Position numbers and translations under genes: made by a program. DNA of 64,000 nt from Rossellomorea sp036867415 (GTDB lineage: Bacteria; Bacillota; Bacilli; Bacillales; Bacillaceae_B): NCBI RefSeq assembly GCF_036867415.1, contig NZ_JBAJHU010000004.1, forward strand, positions 1-64,000, read 5' to 3'. Under the pieces are notes generated by a model. The model was given only the letters and a program-made list of their open reading frames with translations, was not told the DNA's origin and ran no database searches. Below, piece by piece: positions 8,306-17,968 of the stretch; position 1 is the stretch's first letter; each line of letters starts with the position of its first letter.

Positions 8306-9586
8306 CTATACTATGTTCTCCCTTCGCATCATGTTGTCAGGATAGACTCTCTGATCAACTTTGAATCTCACTATTTGCAGCGGGTGACGGGCCACATCGA
8401 GTTCATTCCCTTTTTCGTCCCACATTTTTTCAATCACTTGAGTGAAATTCGATATTTCCGGCCCGAAAAATTCCACTTCCTGGCCGGTTTTAAAATAATT
8501 TCGCTGCTGGAGTGTGACAATTCCCGTTTCCTCATCAAAATCCAGCACAAGTCCGACAAATTCAAAGTTCGTATTCTTTTTAGTATGGACACCGAACATT
8601 TGCTCTTTAAACCCCGGCACCCCTTCAAAGAATGCAGGCGCAGCTTCACGGTTCGCACATTTCTCGAGTTCTCCGAGCCACTCTCTTCTTATGCTGAAAC
8701 TGTCCGGATCCTTACAATATTCATCGATGACTTTCCGGTAAACACTTACCACAGTTGCAACATAATGAATCGATTTCATTCGTCCCTCGATCTTGAGACT
8801 GTCGATGCCAAGCTCAATCATTCTCGGAATCGATTCAACGAGCTTCAAATCTTTCGGACTCATTGCAAAAGGAGCATCATTTTCATTGTATAGAGCGTCT
8901 TCCTCACCATCGTCATCCTGATACAGATCGTAGTCCCAGCGGCATGATTGACAACAGCCTCCCCGGTTTGAGTCACGTGCAGTCATATGGTTGCTGAGTG
9001 TGCAGCGCCCGGAATAGGCAATGCACATCGCACCGTGTATGAAGGTCTCGATTTCGATATCCACCTTCTCTTTCATTTCGCGGATTTCTTCACCACTTGT
9101 TTCACGCGCCAAAACAACACGGTCAAGCCCTTCTTCTTTCCAGAACTGGACGGCTTTCCAATTGGATAAGCTCTGCTGCGTACTTAAGTGAACCTCGACC
9201 TTCGGGGCCACTCTTCTGCACGCTTCAATAATCAGGGGATCTGCTACGATGATTCCGGCAATCCCTGCTTCCTGAAGACCGATCAGGTAATCTTCGAGGC
9301 CATCCATATTTTCATTATGAGCGTAGATATTAGTCGTTACGTAGATCTTTGCACCATATTCCTGTGCAAATTCAACGCCCGCTTTCATTTCTTCCAATGT
9401 GAAATTTCCTGCGTTTGAACGAAGTCCGAATTCCTGTCCGCCGATATAAACCGCATCCGCGCCGTAGTGCACTGCTATTTTCAATTTTTCAAGGTTACCT
9501 GCAGGAGCCAATAATTCAGGCTTCTTCACGATAACACGTTTTCCGTCAACAACGTTAGAGATAGGGTCTTTTACAACCATGGTCAA
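8306..9586 (-). CDS. trhP2: tRNA 5-hydroxyuridine34 hydroxylase, U32 family, TrhP2
   Basis: 426 aa U32 'peptidase' family protein. The family signature ETFIHGAMCIAYSGRC and the cysteines of GGCCQSCRW support Fe-S binding. In B. subtilis YrrO/TrhP2 acts with YrrN/TrhP1 to hydroxylate U34 of tRNAs using prephenate-derived chemistry, before methylation by TrmR. It follows trhP1 in the trmR-trhP1-trhP2-udk order. The TTG at 9586 is preferred: GGAGG lies seven bases upstream, too far from the next ATG at 9580. Confidence 0.9.
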   Translation of the reverse strand: MTMVVKDPISNVVDGKRVIVKKPELLAPAGNLEKLKIAVHYGADAVYIGGQEFGLRSNAGNFTLEEMKAGVEFAQEYGAKIYVTTNIYAHNENMDGLEDYLIGLQEAGIAGIIVADPLIIEACRRVAPKVEVHLSTQQSLSNWKAVQFWKEEGLDRVVLARETSGEEIREMKEKVDIEIETFIHGAMCIAYSGRCTLSNHMTARDSNRGGCCQSCRWDYDLYQDDDGEEDALYNENDAPFAMSPKDLKLVESIPRMIELGIDSLKIEGRMKSIHYVATVVSVYRKVIDEYCKDPDSFSIRREWLGELEKCANREAAPAFFEGVPGFKEQMFGVHTKKNTNFEFVGLVLDFDEETGIVTLQQRNYFKTGQEVEFFGPEISNFTQVIEKMWDEKGNELDVARHPLQIVRFKVDQRVYPDNMMRRENIV

Positions 9587-9624
9587 CGTAACTCCTCCGT
9601 TCTCTTCTTCTTTCTTGCACTGAT

Positions 9625-10554
9625 TTAATAGACCGTTTCTTTAAAGAAAAACCCTGTATCCAGCGGTCGGTTTCGGGGCTGAAGCTGCTTTGCTTCTTCT
9701 AAGAGTTCATCCTTTACCTCGTCATACTGTTCTTGCTTCTGCACAAACATGTCGATCGCTTTCCGATACAGTTTCGTGACTTCCACTACGTATTGAGTCG
9801 ATTTCAACACCCCATCGATCTTGAATGAGTCGACTCCCGCTTCAATCATTTCCCCGAGTTCATCGATGATGCACATGTCATTGGGACTCATGATATGAGT
9901 TCCATTTTCATCCTCGAATATCGGATATTTATTATGCCGTTCTTTGTCATGCAGGAACATATTCTTTTTCATCTTGCGGTTTTCAATCTCCAGCACTTTC
10001 CCCTGGTACTCAAAGTAGTTTCCGAGCAGAGAACGTTTCGATTGGAACATGCAAGTCATCCCGTGAACTTGAACCTCGACTTCCACTTCAGCGTTTTCCT
10101 TAATTTCCACGATGGCATCCATGCTCAATTCGCGGGCGAGGACGGCACGTCTAGCGCCTTTCCTTCCCCAATAGTTGCACGTATACCAGTTAGTCGCCGT
10201 CGTTTCAGTGTTCCAGTGCAGCACCATGTCCGGTGCTGCTGCCCTTGCAGCCATCAATACGGCTGGATCTCCGAACACAACGGCATCCGCTTTAGCTTCT
10301 TTCATATAAGCGATATATTCTTCCAACTCTTCCACTTTCTCATTATGAAAAATGGCGTTCATTGCAATATATACTTTTTTTCCATGAGCATGGGCGGTCG
10401 TAATGGCCTTTTTTATTTCTTCTTTTGTGAATTCCCCTGCCAGGCGCAAGCCGTATCTTTGTTCACCGATGATAAATGCATCAGCACCGGCAAGCGATAG
10501 TGGTTCAATGTCAGAAAGGGAGGTCGGAGTCACCAACAGTTCCGGCTTTTTCAC
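9625..10554 (-). CDS. trhP1: tRNA 5-hydroxyuridine34 synthesis protein, U32 family, TrhP1
   Basis: 309 aa, shorter paralogue of TrhP2. It shares the GADAFIIGEQRYGLRL entry motif and the VEVQVHGMTCMFQSKR signature; the Cys-rich insert of TrhP2 is absent. It is a companion for ho5U34 formation. The GTG start overlaps the trmR stop by four bases (GTGA) and has AGAGGTG seven bases upstream, so translation is coupled. Confidence 0.9.
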   Translation of the reverse strand: MKKPELLVTPTSLSDIEPLSLAGADAFIIGEQRYGLRLAGEFTKEEIKKAITTAHAHGKKVYIAMNAIFHNEKVEELEEYIAYMKEAKADAVVFGDPAVLMAARAAAPDMVLHWNTETTATNWYTCNYWGRKGARRAVLARELSMDAIVEIKENAEVEVEVQVHGMTCMFQSKRSLLGNYFEYQGKVLEIENRKMKKNMFLHDKERHNKYPIFEDENGTHIMSPNDMCIIDELGEMIEAGVDSFKIDGVLKSTQYVVEVTKLYRKAIDMFVQKQEQYDEVKDELLEEAKQLQPRNRPLDTGFFFKETVY

Positions 10555-11201
10555 TTCCGTTCACCTCTTTTTCTACTAATGGCAATACCATCACCGACCG
10601 GCAGGATGGATGTTTCATACTCTTCATGACTCATCAGCCATTCGTTGTATTCCTTCAATTTTTTGACCATGTTCCTGATTCTTTTCTGCTCAACTTCCTC
10701 TTCCGCTACAAGCCCTTTGAATAGAACATTGTCTGAATAAATGACTCCGTTCTCAGTAAGCATCACAGAATAGAGATCAAAGAATTTTTGATATTGTCCT
10801 TTTGCCGCATCGATAAAGATCGCATCATAAGGTCCGTGTTTCTTCACTTCTTCCTGAAGTTCCAGGGCATCCCCGAAAAGAGCGTGGATGCGGCTGCCGT
10901 GTTCGGAACGTGCCAAGAAATCCCGGGCATCACCGTATCTCCCTTCGTCACGCTCGACCGTCGTAATTTCCGTTCCGGGCAGAGCTTCCGCCATTCGCAG
11001 TGCAGAATAACCGATGGCTGTCCCGATTTCAAGTATACGGGAGGGCTGTTGAATGGCTAAGATGCCCAACAGTGACTCAATCCCCACCAGTTCCATGATG
11101 GGCACATTGTTCTCTTCTGCATACAGTTCCATTTCTTCCAAGAGCGGTGTACGTTTACCAGTGATCGATTCTATATAGTTAATAACCTTCTCGTTCATCA
11201 T
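10551..11201 (-). CDS. trmR: tRNA 5-hydroxyuridine34 O-methyltransferase TrmR
   Basis: 216 aa class I O-methyltransferase of the catechol-OMT-like family. SAM motif ILEIGTAIGYSAL (about 56-68), acidic E in TTVERDE, and the metal-binding IDAAKGQY and YSDNVLF motifs. In B. subtilis YrrM/TrmR converts ho5U34 to mo5U34 in tRNAs reading four-codon boxes. It is encoded with its substrate-forming partners trhP1-trhP2. The ribosome site (GAGGAT) is rather distant from the ATG pair. Confidence 0.92.
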   Translation of the reverse strand: MMNEKVINYIESITGKRTPLLEEMELYAEENNVPIMELVGIESLLGILAIQQPSRILEIGTAIGYSALRMAEALPGTEITTVERDEGRYGDARDFLARSEHGSRIHALFGDALELQEEVKKHGPYDAIFIDAAKGQYQKFFDLYSVMLTENGVIYSDNVLFKGLVAEEEVEQKRIRNMVKKLKEYNEWLMSHEEYETSILPVGDGIAISRKRGERK

Positions 11202-11260
11202 AAGTCTTCACGATCCTCACTTATAAACTGCCCTACTGTTGCGGCATAACATGAAAAGAA

Positions 11261-11280
11261 GAAAGCTACTATGAGCTTTC
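11261..11280 (-). terminator. Hairpin before trmR
   Basis: Seven-base-pair stem GAAAGCT / AGCTTTC with a six-base loop, followed on the minus strand by TTCTTTT. Possibly a second terminator or attenuator between mltG and trmR. Confidence 0.4.
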
Positions 11281-11347
11281 TGCTTTAATACGCACTCGCA
11301 AAAATAACGCACATTTATGAAAATAACTTGTACTATTTTAACACAAA

Positions 11348-11382
11348 GAGAAGAGGAAAGCGAATGATTCTTTCCTCTTCTC
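11348..11382 (-). terminator. Terminator of mltG
   Basis: Perfect 13 bp stem (GAGAAGAGGAAAG / CTTTCCTCTTCTC) with a nine-base loop, 40 bp after the mltG stop. The following minus-strand sequence is only moderately T-rich. Confidence 0.7.
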
Positions 11383-11422
11383 CTGCTGCAGCGGCAGCTG
11401 TTCATATCTTTCACAGCGTCAA

Positions 11423-12556
11423 TTATTCGGATTGATTGGTAATATATTTCTCTTTCTTCTCATTGTGCTCCTCAAGCGTTTCTGAATAATAGACGGATCC
11501 AGTTGAAGAAGCGAGAAAATAATAATAATTTGTTTCTTCCGGCTGCAGTGCGGCTTCAATTGATGAAGTTCCGGCATTTGCAATCGGACCCGGAGGCAGA
11601 CCTTTCACCTGATATGTATTATAAGGAGAGTCCACTTTTAAATCCTTGTAAACTGTACGGGATTTATGTTCGCCCAGTGCATACAGGACAGTCGGATCGG
11701 TTTGAAGGGGCATACCCTCCTCAATGCGGTTATAGAATACACTTGAAATCTTGCCTCTGTCCGCTTTTTCGGTTGCTTCTTCTTCGATCAGTGAAGACAA
11801 CGTCAATAATTCGTGAGCAGTATACTCCTTTTCAGCCATTGAATCTTGATATTGAGCCAGCACTTCATCGGTTTGAGTAATCATTTTCGTAAGGATTTTT
11901 TCTAAAGAAGGTTTCTTTTCATAGAAAGAATACGTTGCCGGGTAAAGATATCCTTCAAGCGGCCTCTTAATATCTTTATTAAGGATTTCGTCTGTTACCA
12001 AGTTCGGAAATTCCTTTATTAATTGCTCGAGCCATTTCGTATCATTCAGTTTCTTTTCGATTTCGTCTTTTTTATAAGGAGACTCATCTGCGATGATATC
12101 TGCAATTTTATCCAGTTGAAGTCCCTCGGGTATCGTAATTTTAAATTCAGCCTTCCTCATTACCTTCCCGGTCTTTAAACTATTGACTATTTCACTCAGC
12201 GTCATGGAAGGTGTCAAATCATATGAACCGGCCTGGAAACCTGATTCATTATTGAATTTTACGTAGTATTTGAATACTGTTCCATTTTTCACAATACCAT
12301 TTTCTTCGAGTATACTTCCGATGGACGTGACTCCCGATCCTATCGGAATTTCTACTTTCACAGGTTTGGTATCATCCGGGTCTACCGGTTTAAGGGCAGA
12401 GTTTATATATAAATATCCGCCAACCGCAGTCCCTCCGATGATGATGATAAGTGATAAAATGATAAGTCCGACGATTTTCCGGATGACTTTCGCCTCTTCC
12501 TGTCTTTCCAAAAGTTTTTTCATAAGCGCTTCTTTTATATTCTTTTTATCTTCCAT
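11423..12556 (-). CDS. mltG: Endolytic murein transglycosylase MltG (YceG-like)
   Basis: 377 aa. A cytoplasmic basic/acidic tail precedes one transmembrane helix (about 30-54) and an extracellular YceG domain containing a LysM-like subdomain. The catalytic Glu is expected in LSSLIEEEATEKADR, and the PLQTDPTVLYALG and KGLPPGPIANAG motifs are intact. It cleaves nascent glycan strands and sets glycan chain length. The ATG at 12556 follows AAAGGGG; a TTG eight codons upstream has no ribosome site. Confidence 0.92.
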   Translation of the reverse strand: MEDKKNIKEALMKKLLERQEEAKVIRKIVGLIILSLIIIIGGTAVGGYLYINSALKPVDPDDTKPVKVEIPIGSGVTSIGSILEENGIVKNGTVFKYYVKFNNESGFQAGSYDLTPSMTLSEIVNSLKTGKVMRKAEFKITIPEGLQLDKIADIIADESPYKKDEIEKKLNDTKWLEQLIKEFPNLVTDEILNKDIKRPLEGYLYPATYSFYEKKPSLEKILTKMITQTDEVLAQYQDSMAEKEYTAHELLTLSSLIEEEATEKADRGKISSVFYNRIEEGMPLQTDPTVLYALGEHKSRTVYKDLKVDSPYNTYQVKGLPPGPIANAGTSSIEAALQPEETNYYYFLASSTGSVYYSETLEEHNEKKEKYITNQSE

Positions 12557-12650
12557 CTCTTTATTCCCCTTTTCGAGCAAAAAAGCTTGATATCAGTCAA
12601 AGTTTTCGACATCATCTTCCCTATTATACAATATTTTGCACAAAGTGAAA

Positions 12651-12697
12651 CAGGGACCGGCAAAAAGGGATGAAAATAATCCCTTTGCCGGTCCCTG
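12651..12697 (-). terminator. Strong hairpin after yrzB
   Basis: Stem CAGGGACCGGCAAA..GGGA pairs over about 18 bp (two bulged A) with its complement across a nine-base loop. It closes the alaS-yrzL-yrrK-yrzB operon; the trailing T-run is weak (TTTCACTTT). Confidence 0.75.
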
Positions 12698-12720
12698 TCC
12701 ATTATGATCCATGATGAAGA

Positions 12721-13011
12721 TTATTCGCCTTCTTCTTCTTCATCGAGGAACGTATTTAACATTTCTTCGATCATGTCCCACTCTTCTTCTGTTTCAATCG
12801 GCTTTAATTCGCCTTCCTGACCTTCGTCGCCTGCCTGGAATGCTGAAGCGTGAATTTCGATTTCTTCTTCGTCATCCTGATCTGCTCCAAGCGGATAATA
12901 CAGAACATATGACTTATTGAATTTATCAGATTCAAACGTGAACAGGACCTCACACAGCTGTTCATTTCCTTGTTCATCTACTACTGTAATTTGCTTTTCT
13001 CCGTGTTCCAT
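12721..13011 (-). CDS. yrzB: YrzB family protein (DUF1292)
   Basis: 96 aa acidic cytoplasmic protein. The DUF1292 core has the ITVVDEQGNEQLCEVLFTFE and YVLYYPLG strands, followed by a strongly acidic tail with about half Glu/Asp at the end. No function is known. It is the last gene of the conserved yrzL-yrrK-yrzB string, 15 bp after yrrK. GAGGTG precedes the ATG. Confidence 0.88.
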   Translation of the reverse strand: MEHGEKQITVVDEQGNEQLCEVLFTFESDKFNKSYVLYYPLGADQDDEEEIEIHASAFQAGDEGQEGELKPIETEEEWDMIEEMLNTFLDEEEEGE

Positions 13012-13026
13012 TGAACATTCACCTCA

Positions 13027-13443
13027 TTATTTTTGACTGTCAAGATATCCTTGCAGAATCATCACTGCAGCCATTTTATCGATCACTTTCTTGCGTTTCT
13101 TCCTGCTGACGTCCGCTTCGAGGAGAACTCTCTCGGCAGCCATCGTACTTAAGCGTTCATCCCAATATTTAACCGGTATCGCAAGCTCACTCTGAATCAA
13201 TTCACCGTATGCCATCGAAGCTTCCCCGCGGGGTCCGATCGTATTATTCATATTCTTGGGAAGACCGACGATAACGGATTCCACTTCATATTCTTCGGCT
13301 AGTTCCTTTAAGCGGTCGATACGGAATTCGCCTTCTTCTTCATTGATTCTTACTGTTTCAATTCCTTGGGCAGTCCAGCCAAGGGCGTCGCTTATGGCAA
13401 CGCCTACAGTTTTAGAGCCAACGTCCAGTCCCATTACTCGCAT
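13027..13443 (-). CDS. yrrK: YqgF/RuvX-type RNase H-fold nuclease YrrK
   Basis: 138 aa. RNase H-like fold with the first catalytic Asp in GLDVGSKTVGVA and conserved GLPKNMN and WDERLST motifs. Known members process 16S rRNA precursors; older annotation is putative Holliday junction resolvase. It lies 3 bp after yrzL, indicating coupled expression. AGAGGGAT precedes the ATG. Confidence 0.93.
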   Translation of the reverse strand: MRVMGLDVGSKTVGVAISDALGWTAQGIETVRINEEEGEFRIDRLKELAEEYEVESVIVGLPKNMNNTIGPRGEASMAYGELIQSELAIPVKYWDERLSTMAAERVLLEADVSRKKRKKVIDKMAAVMILQGYLDSQK

Positions 13444-13446
13444 TCA

Positions 13447-13713
13447 TTATCCCTCTTTATGCAGTTTCAAATACGATTTGACTAATTCTTCGATGATTTC
13501 ATCGCGTTCCAAACGGCGGATGATATTTCTGGCATCTTGATGTCTTGGGATATAAGCTGGATCCCCAGATAATAAGTACCCAACAATTTGATTGATCGGG
13601 TTATACCCTTTTTCCTGAAGCGCGTCATGAACTTGAAGCAGTACTTCCTTAACGTCATGTTCAAATGGCTCATCAGAAAAATCAAATCGCATCGTTTTGT
13701 CAAAAGAACTCAT
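13447..13713 (-). CDS. yrzL: IreB family regulatory phosphoprotein YrzL
   Basis: 88 aa DUF965/IreB family. In enterococci IreB is a target of the PASTA kinase IreK and restrains cephalosporin resistance; the role in bacilli is less clear. The signature NPINQIVGYLLSGDPAYI is complete, as is the following RHQDARNIIRRLERDE. The ATG at 13713 has GAGAGGTG upstream; a GTG three codons earlier lies in that site. It sits 83 bp after alaS. Confidence 0.92.
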   Translation of the reverse strand: MSSFDKTMRFDFSDEPFEHDVKEVLLQVHDALQEKGYNPINQIVGYLLSGDPAYIPRHQDARNIIRRLERDEIIEELVKSYLKLHKEG

Positions 13714-13796
13714 TTTTAGCACCTCTCTTTAGGCTTGTTTCTTCAACAAACGAATTGTTAATCGTTACCTTCATTGTACACCACTTTACCGCAGAG

Positions 13797-16430
13797 TTAA
13801 ACGGATTTCACCCATTCTTCTACAAATTGCAGTGCTTCCTCCAATTTCTCCGGGTTTTTCCCGCCTGCCTGGGCCATGTCAGGTCGCCCGCCACCGCCGC
13901 CTCCGCAGCGGGATGCAACTTCTTTAACCAGCTTTCCAGCATGATAGCCTTTGTCCACTAAATCCTTGGTCACCCCGGCAATCACGTTTACTTTGCCATC
14001 TCCTGCAGTCCCCAGCACAATGACTGCGGAGCCGAGCTTCTGCTTCAGATCATCCATCATTGTTCTCAATGCATTGCTGTCTCCCGCAGCTACTTTTGCT
14101 GAAAGTACATTGATTCCATCGATTACTTTCACCTGATCAGTCAGGCTGCCTGCTTCTATGTTAGACAACTTCGCAGCCAATGATTCATTTTCCCTTTGCA
14201 GTTCTTTCATTTCAAGCATCAAGGCATCCACACGATTGACAAGATCTTTCGGATTCGCCTTCAGTTTATTGGACGCTTCTTTCAGAAGTGATACTTGTTC
14301 ATTCAGAAGTTTATATGCACTTTCCCCTGAAACTGCTTCAATTCTGCGTGTGCCTGCACCGATTCCGCTTTCTGTAACGATTTTGAACAGGCCGATTTCG
14401 GAGGTATTTGATACATGGCAGCCTCCGCAAAGCTCCAGGCTGTAATCGCCGATTGAAACTACACGGACGACTTCACCATATTTCTCCCCGAACAATGCCA
14501 TTGCGCCCATTTCTTTTGCTTCAGCCAATGATTTAAGGTCAGTATTCACCGAGATGGCTCTCCATACCTGTTCATTCACTATGCTTTCGATTTTCTCCAT
14601 TTCTTCTGATGTTACAGAACCGAAGTGAGAGAAGTCAAAGCGCAGACGGTCCGGCTCGACTAAAGATCCTGCCTGGTTGACGTGTTCACCGAGCACGTCC
14701 TTCAATGCCTGATGCAGAAGGTGAGTGGCCGTATGGTTCTTCTCCACTTTCTTCCTTGATTCGCGGAATACTTTCGCCACTACAGCATGATTGATTTCCA
14801 ATGTGCCTTCTTCCACGATTCCGGTATGGAGGTTCTGTCCGTTCGGCGCTTTTTTCACTTCGGTCACATGGACTTTAACACCTTCAGCTTCTAGAGAACC
14901 CTTGTCCCCGATCTGCCCGCCGCTTTCTGCATAGAAAGGAGTTTTGTCCAGGATGAACTGGAATTTCTGACCTTTCTCCACTTTCGGCTGGCGTTCCTTA
15001 TCAACGATTACCTCTACTACAATGGCAGAGGTTTCGAGGCTGTCATAGCCGACAAACTTGCTTTCAGTTTTGATATCACTCAGAATACCGCCCTGAATCT
15101 GCATGCTTCCAACATCCTGACGGGCTGCACGCGCCCTTTCACGCTGCCCTTTCATTTCCTTCTCGAAGCCTGCATGGTCGAGGGAAAGACCTTCTTCTTC
15201 CGCATATTCTTCCGTCAGTTCAACCGGAAAGCCGTACGTATCATAAAGTCTGAATACATCTTCTCCTGGAATCGTATTGCTTCCAGCTTGCTTCTCCCGT
15301 TTTACAATGGATGACAAAATTGCCAATCCTTCATTCAGGGTTTCATGGAAGCGTTCCTCTTCATTTTTCACTACCTTTTGAATGAATTCAGCTTTGCCTT
15401 TTACTTCTGGATAGAAATCCACCATGATTTCAGAAACAACCGGCACCAACTCATACATAAACGGACGGTTGATCTCAATTTGCTTGGCAAACCGGACGGC
15501 ACGGCGGAGTAAACGTCTTAATACATATCCGCGGCCTTCATTCGATGGGAGCGCTCCGTCCCCGATTGCAAATGAAACAGTCCGGATATGATCCGCGATC
15601 ACTTTAAATGCCACATCGGTTTCATCATTTTTTCCATATGTGCTTCCTGAAATTCTTTCAACTTCTTTCATAATAGGCATGAACAAATCTGTATCGAAGT
15701 TGGTTGGGACTTCCTGAACCACACATGTCATTCTTTCAAGTCCCATCCCAGTATCGATATTCTTCTTTGGAAGTGGTGTATACGTTCCATCAGGATTGTG
15801 ATTGAACTGGGAGAAAACCAGATTCCATACTTCCAGATAGCGGTCGTTTTCCCCGCCTGGATATAATTCCGGATCTTTCGGATCATCTCCGTAATCCGGA
15901 CCCCGGTCGTAGAAGATTTCAGTGTTGGGACCGCTTGGACCTTCCCCGATATCCCAGTAGTTCCCTTCGATGCGGATGATTCTCTCAGCCGGGACTCCGA
16001 CTTTCTTGTTCCAGATTTCAAACGCTTCTTCATCCTCGGGGTGAATGGTGACGGATAATTTCTCGGGATCAAATCCAATCCACTTTTTATCAGTCAGGAA
16101 TTCCCAAGCCCATTCGATTGATTCCACTTTGAAATAGTCGCCGATTGAAAAGTTCCCCAGCATTTCAAAGAATGTGTGGTGACGAGCTGTTTTTCCAACG
16201 TTTTCAATATCATTTGTTCGAATGGATTTCTGTGCATTGACAATTCTCGGGTTTTGAGGAATGACACGGCCGTCAAAATATTTCTTTAACGTCGCCACCC
16301 CGCTGTTGATCCATAATAACGAAGGATCTTCATGTGGCACGAGTGGTGCGCTGGGCTCTACACTATGACCTTTCTCTTTAAAGAAATCTAAAAACATCTG
16401 GCGGATTTGTGCTCCGGTTAATTTGTTCAT
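13797..16430 (-). CDS. alaS: Alanyl-tRNA synthetase
   Basis: 877 aa class II synthetase. Catalytic domain with NAQKSIRTNDIENVGKTARH and the glycine-rich GLERM segment; editing domain with the HTATHLLHQAL and CGGCHVSNT zinc/editing motifs; C-terminal C-Ala domain ending in the RCGGGGGGRPDMAQAGG motif. Charges tRNA-Ala and removes Ser/Gly mischarged products. Expression is controlled by the T-box leader directly upstream. GGAGGAAG lies before the ATG. Confidence 0.98.
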   Translation of the reverse strand: MNKLTGAQIRQMFLDFFKEKGHSVEPSAPLVPHEDPSLLWINSGVATLKKYFDGRVIPQNPRIVNAQKSIRTNDIENVGKTARHHTFFEMLGNFSIGDYFKVESIEWAWEFLTDKKWIGFDPEKLSVTIHPEDEEAFEIWNKKVGVPAERIIRIEGNYWDIGEGPSGPNTEIFYDRGPDYGDDPKDPELYPGGENDRYLEVWNLVFSQFNHNPDGTYTPLPKKNIDTGMGLERMTCVVQEVPTNFDTDLFMPIMKEVERISGSTYGKNDETDVAFKVIADHIRTVSFAIGDGALPSNEGRGYVLRRLLRRAVRFAKQIEINRPFMYELVPVVSEIMVDFYPEVKGKAEFIQKVVKNEEERFHETLNEGLAILSSIVKREKQAGSNTIPGEDVFRLYDTYGFPVELTEEYAEEEGLSLDHAGFEKEMKGQRERARAARQDVGSMQIQGGILSDIKTESKFVGYDSLETSAIVVEVIVDKERQPKVEKGQKFQFILDKTPFYAESGGQIGDKGSLEAEGVKVHVTEVKKAPNGQNLHTGIVEEGTLEINHAVVAKVFRESRKKVEKNHTATHLLHQALKDVLGEHVNQAGSLVEPDRLRFDFSHFGSVTSEEMEKIESIVNEQVWRAISVNTDLKSLAEAKEMGAMALFGEKYGEVVRVVSIGDYSLELCGGCHVSNTSEIGLFKIVTESGIGAGTRRIEAVSGESAYKLLNEQVSLLKEASNKLKANPKDLVNRVDALMLEMKELQRENESLAAKLSNIEAGSLTDQVKVIDGINVLSAKVAAGDSNALRTMMDDLKQKLGSAVIVLGTAGDGKVNVIAGVTKDLVDKGYHAGKLVKEVASRCGGGGGGRPDMAQAGGKNPEKLEEALQFVEEWVKSV

Positions 16431-16464
16431 TTGAACTTCCTCCTTTGGTTTATGTACTTAAAAA

Positions 16465-16745
16465 AGCATACAAAAAAGCCCTCATCCCAAAAACAGGGAC
16501 GAGAGCTGGCTCGCGGTACCACCCTGGTTGTGAAAATGGAAAAATCTCATTTTCACCCCTCAAAAAACACTTTAACGCGGGTCAGGCGGCAGGTTTTTCC
16601 TGCACTCTGGATTAGCGTTCGATTATCCTTCATCTGGAATTCCTTTCAGCCGTGGGAATTCCTCTCTTATGTGCCGGTGCACTCAGATGGGCTATAATCT
16701 ACTGGATCCTTCATCATTTTCTGGTTTATAACTTTATTGTATATG
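16465..16745 (-). promoter_or_regulatory. T-box riboswitch leader of alaS
   Basis: On the minus strand the leader contains the T-box AGGGTGGTACCGCG (16512-16525), then a terminator GCTCTCGTCCC / GGATGAGGGC plus six T (about 16472-16507). In Stem I the upper helix GATTAT/ATAATC and lower helix GGAT/ATCC enclose a specifier loop reading GAAC-GCU-A, so the specifier is the alanine codon GCU (16614-16616). Uncharged tRNA-Ala should stabilise the antiterminator and switch on alaS. Confidence 0.95.
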
Positions 16746-16749
16746 TTGG

Positions 16750-16778
16750 ATTATAGAAATATTCAAACCTTTTGTCAA
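16750..16778 (-). promoter_or_regulatory. Consensus sigma-A promoter of alaS
   Basis: Exact TTGACA (16773-16778) and exact TATAAT (16750-16755) with a 17 bp spacer, immediately upstream of the T-box leader. Confidence 0.95.
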
Positions 16779-16788
16779 TGTTATCACG

Positions 16789-17859
16789 TCAGTTTTTTGT
16801 ATGAATGAAGTGTGTCCTTCCATGCAAGAAAGCAACTTTTATTATCGCTAGGACCGGAACGGCGACGATCATGCCGATGACTCCGCCTGTTTCCCCCCCG
16901 ATGATAAGGGCTCCCATGATGAATAGAGGATGCATGTGGAGACTTTTCCCTACGATCATCGGGGAAAGTATGTTTCCTTCCAGGAACTGCAATACAACGA
17001 CCAATATGACGACATAAAGGATCATATTCAAAGAAATGGTACTTGCAACGATCACTGCCGGAACCGCCCCGATGATCGGTCCAAAGTAAGGGATGACATT
17101 CGTTGCCCCCATGATGACACCAAGTATCAGAGGATATTTCATATCCAAGAACCACAGAACGGCTGCAGAGATACCGCCGATGATCAAGCAAACCAGCAGC
17201 TGCCCGCGGATGTAGCCTCCTAAAGATTCATCCACATCCTGCAGGAACCTCAATGCGCTTTGCCTCCATCTGCGAGGGGTCAGTTCCCAGAAGAATCTCT
17301 TTACCTTCGTCATATCCTTCAATAGGTAAAAGGATACGAAAGGAATGATCGCGATGAGAAGCAGGCTGTTCATCAGCTTCAAAAGAATAGCAAGTGCCGA
17401 AGCTACGAGACCGGTGAGCCAGCCTTCGATTCCATTGATCCTGTCTTCCAATTGGGTCTGGATCCCGTCCGGCCATGTCGATGTTTCACTTTGTATATAA
17501 TGAAGCCACTTCTGGTACTGGGACGTGAATAAAGGAGCGTTTTCAGACAGGTCCCTCAACTGATGAATGATGATTGGGGTCCCTTTATATAGACCATACC
17601 CCAGACCTCCAAAAAAAAGGATATAAATGAGCATGATGGCAATGCCTCGATGTATGCCTGCTTGATGGATCTTCTCCACTAAGGGGTGAAGCAAATAGGC
17701 AATGAATCCACCGATCAGGAACGGCAGGAGTGATAACAGCAGAATGTCCAAAACCGGATGCCAGACAGGCTTCAATAAAAAAAGGATGTATAGAAAAACG
17801 GCGCATAACAGTCCGATTGAAAGCCTGTACAGCCATTTGGCATATGTTTTTGTTTCCAC
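16789..17859 (-). CDS. yrrI: AI-2E family (PerM-type) membrane protein YrrI
   Basis: 356 aa with about seven or eight membrane segments: an N-terminal pair, a soluble loop at about 110-150, and the conserved GATNVIPYFGPIIGAVPA and GNILSPMIVGKSLHMHP motifs of the family. Members include the quorum-signal exporter TqsA and Na+/H+ antiporters; the substrate here cannot be read from sequence. A GTG at 17859 with GAAGGAGGG seven bases upstream is the start; the longer frame runs through this site. Confidence 0.85.
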   Translation of the reverse strand: METKTYAKWLYRLSIGLLCAVFLYILFLLKPVWHPVLDILLLSLLPFLIGGFIAYLLHPLVEKIHQAGIHRGIAIMLIYILFFGGLGYGLYKGTPIIIHQLRDLSENAPLFTSQYQKWLHYIQSETSTWPDGIQTQLEDRINGIEGWLTGLVASALAILLKLMNSLLLIAIIPFVSFYLLKDMTKVKRFFWELTPRRWRQSALRFLQDVDESLGGYIRGQLLVCLIIGGISAAVLWFLDMKYPLILGVIMGATNVIPYFGPIIGAVPAVIVASTISLNMILYVVILVVVLQFLEGNILSPMIVGKSLHMHPLFIMGALIIGGETGGVIGMIVAVPVLAIIKVAFLHGRTHFIHTKN

Positions 17860-17926
17860 CCGGCATCCCTCCTTCCTATCCTTTATTGTGAGAAATTTGG
17901 GGAGGTTTTTATACAATAAATATAAA

Positions 17927-17955
17927 AACCGGCTCCCCGGGACGGAGAGCCAGTT
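17927..17955 (-). terminator. Terminator of yrzR-yrzQ
   Basis: Twelve-pair stem (AACTGGCTCTCC / GGGGAGCCGGTT, two G-U pairs) with a five-base loop, followed by TTTTT on the minus strand. Confidence 0.85.
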
Positions 17956-17968
17956 AAAAGAATGTGTC

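Noticed and set aside
16409..16697. Plus-strand frames upstream of alaS
   Set aside because: They overlap the T-box leader on the opposite strand and have no independent support.
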